Source: Halorubrum vacuolatum | GTDB taxonomy: Archaea > Halobacteriota > Halobacteria > Halobacteriales > Haloferacaceae | DNA length: 64,000 nucleotides | NCBI RefSeq assembly: GCF_900188065.1 | Contig: NZ_FZNQ01000004.1 | Location: 124,001-188,000 of the forward strand | Reading direction: 5' to 3' | Part shown: positions 24,296 to 33,385 of the stretch, one piece after another | Layout of the letters: every line of letters starts with the position of its first letter | Numbering within the stretch: the first letter of the stretch is position 1 | Program-made: the position numbers and the translations under genes | The notes under the pieces: generated by a model | Databases searched by the model: none | Seen by the model: the letters and a program-made list of their open reading frames with translations, nothing else | Told to the model about the DNA's origin: nothing

Positions 24296-25945
24296 TCACC
24301 GATACCGTCCCCGACGCTCCACGTCGCGGAGCCGATCCAGCGTCTCCGTGCCGGCGACGCGTCGATACCCCGTCTCGAACGCCTCGATTGACGGGTCCGG
24401 ATCCGTCGCCGTCGCCCGGACCGATCCCTCGAAGACGTGGAGGTCCATCGCGTGGTCCTCCACGTGGCCGCTGTGATAGCCCAATCCGAAGTCGATGAGA
24501 AACGTCGCGGGCGACTCGGCCGTCGCTACCGTATCGACACGCACGTTTCTGATCGTCGGATCGCCGTGGACGATGCCCGCGCGGTGCAGCCGCGCCAGAA
24601 GTGCGCCGACCGTTCCCATCCGATCGGTCGACGGTGCGTCCGCGAGATCGTCGTCCCCGACGTACTGCAGCGTGAGCGTCGCGTTCGCGACGTCGACGTC
24701 GTAGACGAGCGGAGTCGGCACACCGGCGCGCCTGGCCTCGCTCGTCAGCCGTGCCTCGGCGACGGTTCGGTCCCGACGTATCGACGCATCGAGACGCGGA
24801 TGTCGGTACGCCTTCGGCACCCGGCGTTTGATCACCCGGGGCTTCCCGCCGTCGGGATCGGGCGCGACACGCACGACCGCCTCGGCCCCGCGCTCGGGTT
24901 TCCCCCCGGGGCCACCGCCGGCTGCCTTGTCCCGTCCAACGGACGGATCGCCGGCCCGCCACGTCACCGGGACGTCGTCCGGCCGGAAGTTCGGGTCAAC
25001 CCCCGAATCGGCGATCGGCATGGTGTCGTCGACCTCTGCCATCTTCGCCCCGAGGACGGCGATCATCCCCGCGTTATCGCGGAGCAGTCGCGGCTCGGGC
25101 GCAAAGAACGTCGCGCCGCGCTCGCGACACATCGTCTCGAGCATTTCCCGAAGCCGCTCGTTCTGGCCGACGCCGCCGCCGAGGACGAGTTCGTCCGCGC
25201 CCGTGAGCGAGAGCGCCCGTTCGGAGACCTCCGTGAGCATCGCGAAGACGTGTTCTTGAAGCGCGTGACAGATCCCGGGAACCGCGACGCCGTCGTCGTA
25301 CGCGTCGTTGGCCGCGGAGCTGATCCCGGAAAACGAGAAGTCCATCCCCTTCACGACGTACGGCAGTTCGAGCAGCTCGTCGGGATCGGCCTCCGCGGCC
25401 GCCACCTCGACCTTCGGGCCGCCTGGATGGTTCCAGCCGATATGGCGGGTGAACTTGTCGATGGCGTTGCCGACCCCGGCGTCCATCGTCTCGCCGAGTA
25501 CCCGATAGCGCCCGTCGTGATAGCCGAGCAGGTGGGCGTTCGCGCCGGAGGCGTTCAGACAGACGGGATTGTCGAACCCCGACTCGTGGCGACCGATCTC
25601 GAGATGTGCGACCATGTGGTTGACGCCGACGAGCGGGACCGCGAGCGTCCCGGCGAGCGCCCGCGCGGCGGTCCCGACGGTCCGCAGACAGGGGCCCAAC
25701 CCCGGTCCCCGTGAGAAGGCGACGACGTCGATCGCGTCGGGGCCGTACCGTTCCTCCGCGTGCGTCAGCACCCGATCGATCACCGTCGGGATCGCCTCAG
25801 TCATGTGCTCTGCGGCCTCACGTGGATGAATGCCGCCGCTCTCCGGCTCGTAGGGATCGGATTCGATGTGTATCTCGTCGCTCTCGGCGTCGTACAGGGC
25901 GGCGCTCGCACACCACGCCGTCCCCTCGATGCCGAGAACCCGCAT
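24296..25945 (-). CDS. kae1-bud32: KEOPS fusion Kae1-Bud32, tRNA t6A synthesis
   Basis: A 549-residue two-enzyme fusion typical of Euryarchaea. Kae1 (about 1-330) has the metal ligands HMVAHLE (H110, H114), the phosphate loops GIEGTAWCAS and SRGPGLGPCLR, and LVLGGGVGQNERLR. A low-complexity Gly/Lys linker (about 335-355) leads to Bud32, an atypical kinase/ATPase with GIVHGDPTIRNVRV (catalytic Asp) and LIDFGLGYHS (metal Asp). Within KEOPS the pair makes N6-threonylcarbamoyl-adenosine at A37 of ANN-decoding tRNAs. It follows S24e by 13 bases in one operon. The S27ae gene, usually between the two in archaea, is not present in this gap. Confidence 0.95.
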   Translation of the reverse strand: MRVLGIEGTAWCASAALYDAESDEIHIESDPYEPESGGIHPREAAEHMTEAIPTVIDRVLTHAEERYGPDAIDVVAFSRGPGLGPCLRTVGTAARALAGTLAVPLVGVNHMVAHLEIGRHESGFDNPVCLNASGANAHLLGYHDGRYRVLGETMDAGVGNAIDKFTRHIGWNHPGGPKVEVAAAEADPDELLELPYVVKGMDFSFSGISSAANDAYDDGVAVPGICHALQEHVFAMLTEVSERALSLTGADELVLGGGVGQNERLREMLETMCRERGATFFAPEPRLLRDNAGMIAVLGAKMAEVDDTMPIADSGVDPNFRPDDVPVTWRAGDPSVGRDKAAGGGPGGKPERGAEAVVRVAPDPDGGKPRVIKRRVPKAYRHPRLDASIRRDRTVAEARLTSEARRAGVPTPLVYDVDVANATLTLQYVGDDDLADAPSTDRMGTVGALLARLHRAGIVHGDPTIRNVRVDTVATAESPATFLIDFGLGYHSGHVEDHAMDLHVFEGSVRATATDPDPSIEAFETGYRRVAGTETLDRLRDVERRGRYR

Positions 25946-25958
25946 TAACAGGGTCCGT

Positions 25959-26267
25959 TCAGGCTTCCTCGGCCGCCGCGTCCTCGTCCGCGCCGATCTT
26001 GTTGCGTTCGAGCATGTATTCCTGTTCGACCTCCAAGGCGTCCGCGGCGGTGTCGTAGACCTTCGCGTAGCCGACCGTCTTGCGCATCCCGAACTTCGTC
26101 TCCAGCTCGTGGATGACGACTTCGTCGGAGGCCTTGTCGAGCTTGGCCGCGAGCGAGTCGCGAACCGAGAGGCGTGAGGGGGTCGCGTCCTCGTGGGTCG
26201 TCTCGAAACGAACGTCCGTGCGGTGCAACATGGGGTTCTCCTCCTCGGAGATGATATCGACGTCCAT
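25959..26267 (-). CDS. rps24e: 30S ribosomal protein S24e
   Basis: A 102-residue protein starting MDVDIISEEENPMLHRTDV. It has the family core TPSRLSVRDSLAAKLDKASD, then VVIHELETKFGMRKTVGYAK and a C-terminal helix (ALEVEQEYMLERNKIG), with an Ala/Glu tail. It is a small-subunit protein of archaea and eukaryotes. First gene of a short operon with kae1-bud32. Confidence 0.95.
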   Translation of the reverse strand: MDVDIISEEENPMLHRTDVRFETTHEDATPSRLSVRDSLAAKLDKASDEVVIHELETKFGMRKTVGYAKVYDTAADALEVEQEYMLERNKIGADEDAAAEEA

Positions 26268-26370
26268 AGTTCAGTTACCTACATATCCCCCGGAACGCTG
26301 TAAAAGGATTTCGAAGCGACGGACCCCGCTCGACCGGATCTCCACGGCTCCGTGGGAGCAACTCGGTGTC

Positions 26371-26450
26371 GACGGATCCGGACCGGTGCCGACGGATCCG
26401 GACCGGTGCCGACGGATCCGGACCGGTGCCGACGGACCCGAACTGGTGTG
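26371..26450. repeat. 20-bp tandem repeat, about four copies
   Basis: The unit GACGGATCCGGACCGGTGCC starts at 26371, 26391 and 26411 without change, and a fourth degenerate copy begins at 26431. Each unit contains the palindromes GGATCC and ACCGGT. It lies in the roughly 225-bp divergent gap between S24e and the membrane protein at 26494. Sites for a DNA-binding protein or simple slippage are both possible. Confidence 0.85.
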
Positions 26451-26493
26451 GGTATAGGTGTATGTGTCTGGAGTCCGTACCGATAGCCATCCA

Positions 26494-27090
26494 ATGCCAC
26501 CGGAACCGTCACACGCCGCCCGGCCGGAGGAGCGCTCCCGGTACGAGCTGATGCGGGTCAAACACGTCATCCTCTCGCTCGCGCCGATCCCGCGGAAGCT
26601 CCGCTGGTGTGGCTACCTCGCGCTCATCGCCGCGCTTCCCGCCCCGATCATGCTCCTGCTTCCGGCCGATGTTCGGGCGACGTTCCACGCCGGTGACCCG
26701 CTTACCGTCCCGCTTGCGGTCGTCACGATCACCGGGATCGGCATCCTCAGCCTCCTCCTCGGAACCCTCGGGTTGGCGTTTATCGGCCATCGGACGGCCG
26801 TCCACGAGGGGCTCGCCGAGCCACGGATCTGGACCTACATCGGCTTGGAGGACGCGTTCACCTTCGCCGCGTTCATCACGGGCGCGCTCGCCACCGTGGC
26901 GAGCGTAGGCATCCTCGCGAGCGGTCTCGCGGGCACGGGGGCGGTCGTTTGGCTCGAAGGCGTCGGCGTGCAGCCGTACTTCTCCGTGCCCGGGCTGTCG
27001 CTTCCGCCCGTCGCCGCCACGGTGGGCGGACTCGTGGTCGCCGTGACCGCGTTCGGGAGCAGCCGGTGGGTCGCCGGGCTCGACGGTTGA
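26494..27090 (+). CDS. Multi-span membrane protein, function unknown
   Basis: I use the ATG at 26494 (MPPEPSHAARPEERSRYELM, 198 residues); the in-frame ATG at 26551 is an alternative. Four or five hydrophobic spans are seen: WCGYLALIAALPAPIMLLLP, VPLAVVTITGIGILSLLLGT, AFTFAAFITGALATVASVGI and PPVAATVGGLVVAVTAFG. The N-terminus is basic and cytoplasmic by the positive-inside rule. I recognise no family. TATA-like GGGTATAGG at about 26450-26458 precedes it. Confidence 0.6.
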   Translation: MPPEPSHAARPEERSRYELMRVKHVILSLAPIPRKLRWCGYLALIAALPAPIMLLLPADVRATFHAGDPLTVPLAVVTITGIGILSLLLGTLGLAFIGHRTAVHEGLAEPRIWTYIGLEDAFTFAAFITGALATVASVGILASGLAGTGAVVWLEGVGVQPYFSVPGLSLPPVAATVGGLVVAVTAFGSSRWVAGLDG

Positions 27091-27163
27091 AAAGCGGGAT
27101 GAGAGAGGTCGCCCGGACGCGTCATCGTCGATTTTTATACTGGCCCGCTCGAACCGGCTGGCG

Positions 27164-27451
27164 ATGGCCGACCTCAACCCGATCGCCAAACGGATCCACA
27201 ACATCCAGCCGAAACCGGTTCGTCTCGAACTCGACTCGGGCGACTCCGGAACCTTCCGGTTCTCCTCCACGGAGTTCTTCCAGCGCGAGTTTCGCGGCGA
27301 GGGCGAACGTGTCGACGACGATCCGGACGCCGAATACCGACTGATCACCTCCGAGGATTACGAACGGGTGCTTTTGGGTCGATCCGGACCCGACGAAGGG
27401 GGCTGGGAGATGGTTGGCGAGATCGTCGCCGTCGAGGCCGCCGAGGCCTGA
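27164..27451 (+). CDS. Conserved small haloarchaeal protein
   Basis: A 95-residue acidic protein, MADLNPIAKRIHNIQPKPVR, then LELDSGDSGTFRFSSTEFFQ and LITSEDYERVLLGRSGPDEG. The mix of beta strands and a short N-terminal helix suggests a small single-domain fold, perhaps RNA- or protein-binding. I cannot name a family. A TATA-like TTTTTATACTGG lies at about 27131-27142, roughly 25 bases before the ATG, so the transcript is probably nearly leaderless. Confidence 0.6.
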   Translation: MADLNPIAKRIHNIQPKPVRLELDSGDSGTFRFSSTEFFQREFRGEGERVDDDPDAEYRLITSEDYERVLLGRSGPDEGGWEMVGEIVAVEAAEA

Positions 27452-27660
27452 CACGTTCGGTTCGCTGGCTCCGCAACGCGGTCGTTTCCCGCCGATCCAT
27501 ACTCGTTAGATAGATCGGCTATATTCGGGTATCGCTAACGATCGCTCATGTTCTTCGACGGACGGAGACGACCGTCCACGACGACGATCGGATCGGGCAC
27601 GCCGGCGACGTTTCCGACGTCACCCGGCGAGGAACCGACGCTGATCTTCCGGGGTGAGGG

Positions 27661-30072
27661 ATGCCGACCGATCTGAAACGCGACCTCGGGCTCGCGGAGA
27701 CCACGGCCATCGCCGTCGGGGCGATGGTCGGGTCGGGGATCTTCATCCTCCCGGGGATCGCCTACGTCACCGCCGGCTCGGCGGCGGTCCTCGCGTTCGT
27801 CATCGCCGCGATCCTCGTGTTGCCCGCGGCGCTCTCGGCCGCCGAGATGGCGACGGCGATCCCGGAGGACGGCGGCCCGTACCTCTTCGTCGAGCGCGGA
27901 ATGGGGCCGCTCATGGGAACCATCGCGGGGGTCGGGACGTGGATGATGCTCTCGTTAAAGAGCGCGCTCGCGCTCGTCGGGGGTGTCCCCTATCTCGTCT
28001 ACGTCCAGCCGACACTCGCCGAGGCGATCACCGCCCTCGCGATCGGGTTGGCGCTGTTTTTCACCGTCGTCAACCTGGTAAGCGCCGAGGGCTCCGGCAA
28101 GCTCCAGTTCGGTATCGTCGCCGCGCTGCTCGTCGCGCTCGCGTGGCTCGTCGTCAGCGGCGTCCCCGACGTGCAGGCGGACCAAGTCGCCGGCGCGTTC
28201 GACCCGGCGACGGAGGGGATCCTCGCGGCCACCGCCATCGTCTTCATCTCCTATGCGGGGATCACGAAGGTCCCGGCGGTCGCCGAGGAGGTGAAAAACC
28301 CCGGCCGCAACCTCCCGCTCGCGATGGTCGGCGCGCTCGCCATCGTCGCCGTCCTCTATGCCACCGTCGTCTACGTCACGATCGGCGTCCTCGACGTGAC
28401 GGCGGCGGTCGAGGCCGGCGAGCTCCGGTCGGACGGCGAGGGCGCGATCATCGCGCTCGTCGCCGACGAACTGCTCGGCTTCGCCGGCGTCGTCGTGATC
28501 GTGCTCGCCGCCATCCTCGCGCTCGCCTCGACCGCGAACGCGGGGATCCTCGCCGCCTCGCGGTTCCCGCTCGCGATGGCGCGTGACGGCGTCTTTCCGT
28601 CGTCGTTCGAACAGGTCAGCGAGCGCTTCGGGACCCCCGCGAACGCCGTGGCGCTCACCGGCGCGCTCCTCTTGCTGCTCGTCACGTTCTTTCCGATCCA
28701 GACGGTCGCCTCCTTCGGGAGCGCCTTCCAGATCCTCGTCTTTATCCTGCTCAACATCGCGCTCGTCGGGTTCCGTGAAGGTGCGGTCTCGGAGTACAAA
28801 CCGGTATTTAAAGCGCCGCTGTACCCGTGGCTCCAGCTGTTCGGGATCATCGGCGGCGGCTACGTGCTGTTCCAGCTCGGGCTCGTCCCCGCCCTCGGCG
28901 CGCTCGGGATCGCGGCGCTCGCGGCCGGCTGGTACTTCCTCTACGCGCGACACCACGTCGACAGCGAGGGGGCCGCCCGCGACGCCGTCCGCCGTGGCGC
29001 GGCCGAGCGCTCCATCGAGCGGACCCGTGCGGCGTTCGAGAACCGCGACGGCACGGACGTCCTCGTCGCGCTCACCGAGTCGACGACGCCCGAGGCGGCC
29101 CGCGATATGACCCGCATCGGGCTCGACATCTCCCGGTTGCGCGGCGGCCTCATCGACGTGGTTCGGTTCGACTCCCACCCACACCGGGTGTTCACCGCCC
29201 ACACCGACCGGCTTGAGGAGCCGACGGGCACCCTCGGCGACTGGCTCGGTTTCGGCGAGGAGCCGCCGAGTTGGTTCCCCATGGAGTCGGCCGAGGAGTC
29301 GGCGGGATCACGCGCCGATGGGTCCGGCTCCCGCGATACCGACTCGACGACGTCCCGCGGCGACGGCGGCACCGAAGCCCTCGCACACCCGCCGGAGGAA
29401 CCGCTTCGGGTCGAAGAACCCGAGCGGGGCCGGCTCCAACGCCACGTCGTGAGCACCGAGAACGTCGTGGACTCCGTCGCGGCGTACGCGGCCCACGAGG
29501 GCATCGACCTCGTCCTCGCGGAGCGACAGACGGCCGACCTGCATCGGGCGTTGTTCGGCGGGGAGACGGCCGAACTGCTTCGCGAGGTTCCCTGCGGCAT
29601 CGCGCTCGTCGAGGACCGTGGCTTCGACGGCGACGAGACCCTCGAGGAGATCGCCGTCGTCACCCATCGGGGCGCATACGATCCGCTGAAGCTGCTTATC
29701 GCCGACGCCATCGCGGAGGAGACGAACGCGACGATCTCGCTGTTACAGGCGGTTCCGGCGGACCCGCCGGCCACCCAACGCGAGCGGATCGAGGACTATC
29801 ACGCCGAGCTGATGCGGATCCTGACGGTCCCCGCCCGCTCGCGGATCATCGAGGCCGACGACCGCATCGCCGGCCTCGCGCGGTTCGCGACGCCGGCCGA
29901 CCTGCTCATCACGGCGACCGAGAGCCGAGGACTCGCGGGATCGGTTCTCGGTCGCCCGGGCGACGAACTCGTTGACCGGGTCGACTGTACCGCGGTGATG
30001 GTCCAGCCGGCCGACGAACAGCACGCCGGACTCGTCCAGCGGTATCTGTTGAGTCGGATCTTCGGGAACTAA
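27661..30072 (+). CDS. APC-family amino-acid permease fused to UspA domains
   Basis: An 803-residue fusion. Residues 1 to about 430 are a 12-span APC transporter beginning KRDLGLAETTAIAVGAMVGS, with the family's GSGIF-type helix break (VGSGIFILPG). After FLYARHHVDSEGAARDAVRR come two cytoplasmic universal-stress-like regions, about 455-620 (DVLVALTESTTPEAARDMTR) and about 660-795 (EEIAVVTHRGAYDPLKLLIA ... VLGRPGDELVDRVDCTAVMV). An acidic Ser/Asp linker at about 540-580 joins them. Such permease-UspA fusions are common in haloarchaea and probably let nucleotide or stress signals gate amino-acid uptake. It sits between S24e and the RNA-polymerase gene block, which are usually linked. Confidence 0.88.
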   Translation: MPTDLKRDLGLAETTAIAVGAMVGSGIFILPGIAYVTAGSAAVLAFVIAAILVLPAALSAAEMATAIPEDGGPYLFVERGMGPLMGTIAGVGTWMMLSLKSALALVGGVPYLVYVQPTLAEAITALAIGLALFFTVVNLVSAEGSGKLQFGIVAALLVALAWLVVSGVPDVQADQVAGAFDPATEGILAATAIVFISYAGITKVPAVAEEVKNPGRNLPLAMVGALAIVAVLYATVVYVTIGVLDVTAAVEAGELRSDGEGAIIALVADELLGFAGVVVIVLAAILALASTANAGILAASRFPLAMARDGVFPSSFEQVSERFGTPANAVALTGALLLLLVTFFPIQTVASFGSAFQILVFILLNIALVGFREGAVSEYKPVFKAPLYPWLQLFGIIGGGYVLFQLGLVPALGALGIAALAAGWYFLYARHHVDSEGAARDAVRRGAAERSIERTRAAFENRDGTDVLVALTESTTPEAARDMTRIGLDISRLRGGLIDVVRFDSHPHRVFTAHTDRLEEPTGTLGDWLGFGEEPPSWFPMESAEESAGSRADGSGSRDTDSTTSRGDGGTEALAHPPEEPLRVEEPERGRLQRHVVSTENVVDSVAAYAAHEGIDLVLAERQTADLHRALFGGETAELLREVPCGIALVEDRGFDGDETLEEIAVVTHRGAYDPLKLLIADAIAEETNATISLLQAVPADPPATQRERIEDYHAELMRILTVPARSRIIEADDRIAGLARFATPADLLITATESRGLAGSVLGRPGDELVDRVDCTAVMVQPADEQHAGLVQRYLLSRIFGN

Positions 30073-30126
30073 AACGGCGGGTCCGAACGCCTCGTCCTTA
30101 TCGAATTCGCCCGCGCCAAAAACGCC

Positions 30127-30693
30127 TCAGCCGTCCACGCCGAGCGCGGCGAGCGCCCCCTCGACGTCGCCGTCCATCGCGACGAACAGCTCACGGGCGT
30201 GTGCGCGGCGCTCGGGTGTGATCGCGATCCGGACCATTCCCTCGCCGGGTTGGCCGTAGACGACGGTTGCACCGTCGGGTGCCGCAAGGATCGCCGGCAA
30301 CGCGGCGAGGTCCTCCTCGCCGTCCACCTCGATGATCGTCGCTTCCGGCGTCGCGATCGCGTCACGAAGCGCGATCAATAGCGCCTCGGAGAGCTCCGCA
30401 GGGGGGTTCTCGACGTAAACACGCCGTTCGTCGGCGGCCGCGAGCGCCTCGTCTATCTGTGTGTCGACGGCCTCACGTTCGGTCCGTCCGTCGATAAGCG
30501 CGACATCCGGGACCCGGCCCGCCTCGCGGAGATGGTAGGTGACGACGTCGCCGACGGCGACGAGCGGGGCGTTCGGCGCGTCGTGTTCGGCCCGGGTGTC
30601 CGCGGCGGCCGCGAGCAGCGCGTCGGTGTCGGTCGTGACCGGGCCGAGCGGATCTTTAAACGCGTCTCGGAGGGAGTCGGGAAGGGTGAGCAT
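30127..30693 (-). CDS. GTP-dependent dephospho-CoA kinase (DUF359)
   Basis: A 188-residue protein of the archaeal DUF359 family, shown in Thermococcus to phosphorylate dephospho-CoA with GTP, the last step of CoA synthesis. The family blocks are present: VAVGDVVTYHLREAGRVPDV, ALIDGRTEREAVD, VEVDGEEDLAALPA-like (seen as IIEVDGEEDLAALPAILAAP) and VVYGQPGEGMVRI. It starts 21 bases after the spt4 stop and is the last gene of the aIF2 gamma operon. Confidence 0.9.
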   Translation of the reverse strand: MLTLPDSLRDAFKDPLGPVTTDTDALLAAAADTRAEHDAPNAPLVAVGDVVTYHLREAGRVPDVALIDGRTEREAVDTQIDEALAAADERRVYVENPPAELSEALLIALRDAIATPEATIIEVDGEEDLAALPAILAAPDGATVVYGQPGEGMVRIAITPERRAHARELFVAMDGDVEGALAALGVDG

Positions 30694-30714
30694 GGGCGGT
30701 GGTGCGGGCGGGGG

Positions 30715-30912
30715 TTATCTGACCTTTAACGCGTACGAGCCCGGCTTCGTGACGTTCATCTCCTCGGCGATCTGGCTCTCTTCGGGTCGGGTGATGATCA
30801 CGTATCCGGCCCAGTCCTCGGTGAGCGAGGAGGAGCCACAGTGTTCACACGCCTGTGCGTCCGGGTCGTTGACGAGATGACACTCCCGACAGGCGAGACG
30901 GTCCTCCGCCAT
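30715..30912 (-). CDS. spt4: Transcription elongation factor Spt4 (RpoE'')
   Basis: A 65-residue zinc protein: CRECHLVNDPDAQACEHCGS holds four cysteines, then WAGYVIITRPEESQIAEEMN and the final KPGSYALKVR. This is the complete archaeal Spt4, partner of Spt5 in clamping RNA polymerase on DNA. The start codon shares one base with the rpoE stop, so translation is coupled. Confidence 0.95.
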   Translation of the reverse strand: MAEDRLACRECHLVNDPDAQACEHCGSSSLTEDWAGYVIITRPEESQIAEEMNVTKPGSYALKVR

Positions 30913-31493
30913 CAGTCGTCCTCCCCGGTCGCGCCGGTTTCGGCGCGTCGGCGGCGACCGCTTTCGAGCCAGTCGTGTTTGCCGAGCCCGGGCTGTTTCG
31001 CCGTGAGCCCGATCTTCGAGTCGCGGGGGTTGCGCTCGTCGACGCTCTTCGTGACGACCCGGACGCGGACGGAGTCGTCGACGCCGAGCGTCTTATCGGA
31101 GTCCGAGGAGGCGAGCTGCTGGTTCGCCCCGTCGAAGGTGAGATATTCGTCGGTGATCTGTGAGACGTGCAAGAGGCCGTCGACCGGCCCGATCCCGACG
31201 AACGCGCCGAACTCGACCGTCTCGACGACGGTGCCGTCGATCACCTCCTGCATGTCCGGATCGAAGGTGAGTGCGTCGAACTCCACCTCGTAGTAGACGC
31301 CCGGACGGTTGTGCAACACCGCGCCGTCACCGACATCGTGGACCTCGATGACGCTCACGACGCTGCCGACGTCCTCGTCCATTCGTCCTTCCAGTTTGTC
31401 CTGTAGCAGGGCTTTCACTCGCTCGTCGGTGACGTCCGCGAGGTGTTTCGGCGGGACCTCAACCGTATCCTTGAGTCGAACTCGTTTGTACAT
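30912..31493 (-). CDS. rpoE1: RNA polymerase subunit RpoE' (Rpb7 homologue)
   Basis: A 193-residue protein with the N-terminal RNP-like domain (MYKRVRLKDTVEVPPKHLAD, VHDVGDGAVLHNRPGVYYEV) and a C-terminal S1 OB fold (VVETVEFGAFVGIGPVDGLL, HVSQITDEYL, DSKIGLTAKQPGLG). With Rpb4/RpoF it forms the polymerase stalk that binds emerging RNA. The last 25 residues are a charged tail. It lies between the PIN nuclease and spt4, the conserved archaeal order. Confidence 0.95.
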   Translation of the reverse strand: MYKRVRLKDTVEVPPKHLADVTDERVKALLQDKLEGRMDEDVGSVVSVIEVHDVGDGAVLHNRPGVYYEVEFDALTFDPDMQEVIDGTVVETVEFGAFVGIGPVDGLLHVSQITDEYLTFDGANQQLASSDSDKTLGVDDSVRVRVVTKSVDERNPRDSKIGLTAKQPGLGKHDWLESGRRRRAETGATGEDD

Positions 31494-31526
31494 GTGCGTG
31501 TGTGCGTGGTGCGCGGTAAACCTGCG

Positions 31527-31937
31527 CTACGGTTCCGTTATCGCCAGTGCGTTCCGCCCCCTTAAACCGATTACTGGTGCGTCCGCCGCGAGCAGCCGGT
31601 TCCTGAGGGGACGGTCGTTCGTGACGACGTACCCCACCCGACCCGTCGTGGCCAGTTCGAGGAGCGCGTCGTCCGCGTATGATTCTTCGGTTTCCACCGT
31701 CCGTGCGCGTTCCGCGAGGTCCGCGCCCACCGCCGCGGCGGTCGCCGCCTCCCCGGCCCCCGACTGGAGCCCATCGAGCTCCGCGAGGACCGCCTCGGGA
31801 ACGACCGCCTCGTACGACCCGAGGAGCCGATCGAGCTCCTCGAAGAGGCGAACGTTCGCCTCCACCGGGGCCATCAGCGCGCTCGCATCGAGCGCGACGA
31901 CGGGCGGGGCCGCGGCGCGACGGTCGGACGATGACAC
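31527..31937 (-). CDS. PIN-domain ribonuclease (Fcf1/Utp24-like)
   Basis: I use the GTG at 31937, one base after the aIF2 gamma stop (136 residues); the longer frame to 32021 lies inside that gene. The PIN acidic residues are seen in VVALDASALM (first Asp), VVPEAVLAELDGL (Glu), ADDALLELAT (Asp) and VVTNDRPLRNRLL (last Asp). Archaeal members in this operon position resemble Fcf1/Utp24, the nuclease that trims pre-18S rRNA, so a role in ribosome maturation is likely. A toxin role is improbable because no antitoxin gene is adjacent. Confidence 0.8.
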   Translation of the reverse strand: MSSSDRRAAAPPVVALDASALMAPVEANVRLFEELDRLLGSYEAVVPEAVLAELDGLQSGAGEAATAAAVGADLAERARTVETEESYADDALLELATTGRVGYVVTNDRPLRNRLLAADAPVIGLRGRNALAITEP

Positions 31938-31938
31938 G

Positions 31939-33162
31939 TTAGACGAGCGTCCCGACCCCGATAAGCCGCCACCGGGTCCCGACCCGGCGGTTGATCGCGA
32001 TCTGTGCGCCCGAGGCGGCACAGACGGGACGTTTGAGCTTCACCTCACATTCGCCGTCGCGCGCGCTCGTCACCGCGCCGACGGTCGTCGCGGTGCCGAC
32101 GGTGAGCATGAGCGGTTCGCCCGTCGAGATCTCCTCGACGGTTCCCTCGCCGACGACGCGGTCGAGCAGGTTCACGGACATCTCGAACTCGTGGCGCGTC
32201 GGCGGGAGCGTCCCCGGTTCGCCGGCGACCTGTCCCGCGAGCGCGTCACCCTTCGTCAGGCTCGGATCGAGGCCGGTTCCGACGCCGAGGAGCCCGCCGG
32301 GTTTCGCGGTCTCGACCTGCTGGCCCCCCGCCTGCAACGAACGGACGGTCGTCTCCAGGGATCGCCACTCCGTCTTGCCGCCCTCCTCGACCTGCCGGCC
32401 GGGGCGGATCTCCACGCCGTCGCCGACGGAGAACTCGCCTTGGATAAGCGAGCCACCCACGACGCCGCCCTGAAGGTTTTCGGCGGTCGCCCCCGGGCGA
32501 TTGATGTCGAACGAGCGGGCCGCGAACATCCGCGCCTCCTCGTCGGGGTCGCGCTCGGGCGTCGGGATCGACTCCTCGATGGCGGCGATGAGGAGGTCGA
32601 GGTTGACGCCCTGTCCCGCCGAGACGGGGACGATGGGCGCGCCCTCGGCGACCGTTCCGTCGACGAACTCCCGTATCTGTTCGTAGTTGTCGACGGCGCG
32701 GTCGCGGTCGACGAGGTCCACCTTGTTCTGCGCGATGACGATGTTCTCGATGCCGATGAGGTCGAGCGCCATCAGGTGCTCTTCGGTCTGTGCCTGCGGG
32801 ACGTCCTCGGTCGCGCTCACGACGAGGACGGCGCCGTCCATGATCGACGCCCCGGAGAGCATCGTCGCCATCAGCGTCTCGTGGCCGGGCGCGTCGACGA
32901 ACGAGACCGTCCGTAAGACCTCGCTTTCGCTGCCGTCGGGACACTCCTCCTCGATGGTGTAACACTCGGGCTCGTCGACGCCGGGACAGCGGCGGAACGT
33001 CGTGTCGGCGTAGCCGAGTCGGATGGAGATGCCACGTTTCATCTCCTCGCTGTGCTGGTCGGTCCACGATCCGGACAACGCCTGGACGAGCGTCGTCTTG
33101 CCGTGGTCGACGTGACCGACGAGACCGATGTTCACCTCCGGTTGTGTGTTGGCTTGGGTCAC
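31939..33162 (-). CDS. eif2g: Translation initiation factor aIF2 gamma subunit
   Basis: A 407-residue GTPase: G1 [17 protein letters not shown]3 [14 protein letters not shown]4 AQNKVDLV, plus domain II/III barrels ([20 protein letters not shown]). A Cys-bearing insert [16 protein letters not shown] marks the zinc knuckle. It carries Met-tRNAi to the ribosome with the alpha and beta subunits. The start is GTG at 33162, preceded six bases away by GAGGAGGTT (33169-33177 on the complement), a strong Shine-Dalgarno, so unlike many neighbours this mRNA has a real leader. It heads the operon with PIN, rpoE, spt4 and the CoA kinase. Confidence 0.95.
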   Translation of the reverse strand: MTQANTQPEVNIGLVGHVDHGKTTLVQALSGSWTDQHSEEMKRGISIRLGYADTTFRRCPGVDEPECYTIEEECPDGSESEVLRTVSFVDAPGHETLMATMLSGASIMDGAVLVVSATEDVPQAQTEEHLMALDLIGIENIVIAQNKVDLVDRDRAVDNYEQIREFVDGTVAEGAPIVPVSAGQGVNLDLLIAAIEESIPTPERDPDEEARMFAARSFDINRPGATAENLQGGVVGGSLIQGEFSVGDGVEIRPGRQVEEGGKTEWRSLETTVRSLQAGGQQVETAKPGGLLGVGTGLDPSLTKGDALAGQVAGEPGTLPPTRHEFEMSVNLLDRVVGEGTVEEISTGEPLMLTVGTATTVGAVTSARDGECEVKLKRPVCAASGAQIAINRRVGTRWRLIGVGTLV

Positions 33163-33385
33163 TTTTGAACCTCCTCAGGGAGTAGTCTTATGCGAAATTC
33201 GCCCCGTGCGACTGATAAAGTTGCTGTTATAGTGCCGTGATGGGCCCGATCCCCCCGGCCGTGTGTGACGAACTCCCGTCATTTGGTCGCGGGCCGTCTC
33301 CGTGACCGAAGCCAACGCATGCCTTTCAGCCCCATGCCCCGGATCCCTGTCGTGATCCCGTCGTCACGGACGGTCTCCGACCGGA

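Noticed and set aside
26371-26450. Possible CRISPR array from short repeats
   Set aside because: 20-bp units without spacers, therefore a tandem repeat.
27955-29202. 415-codon minus frame inside the APC permease
   Set aside because: Antisense shadow, very charged, with no domain; the permease is unambiguous.
31527-31937. VapC toxin of a VapBC pair
   Set aside because: The operon position and lack of an antitoxin gene favour the Fcf1/Utp24-like rRNA nuclease.
31309-32916. 535-codon plus frame across rpoE, PIN and aIF2 gamma
   Set aside because: Antisense to three core genes with precise motifs; high-GC shadow.
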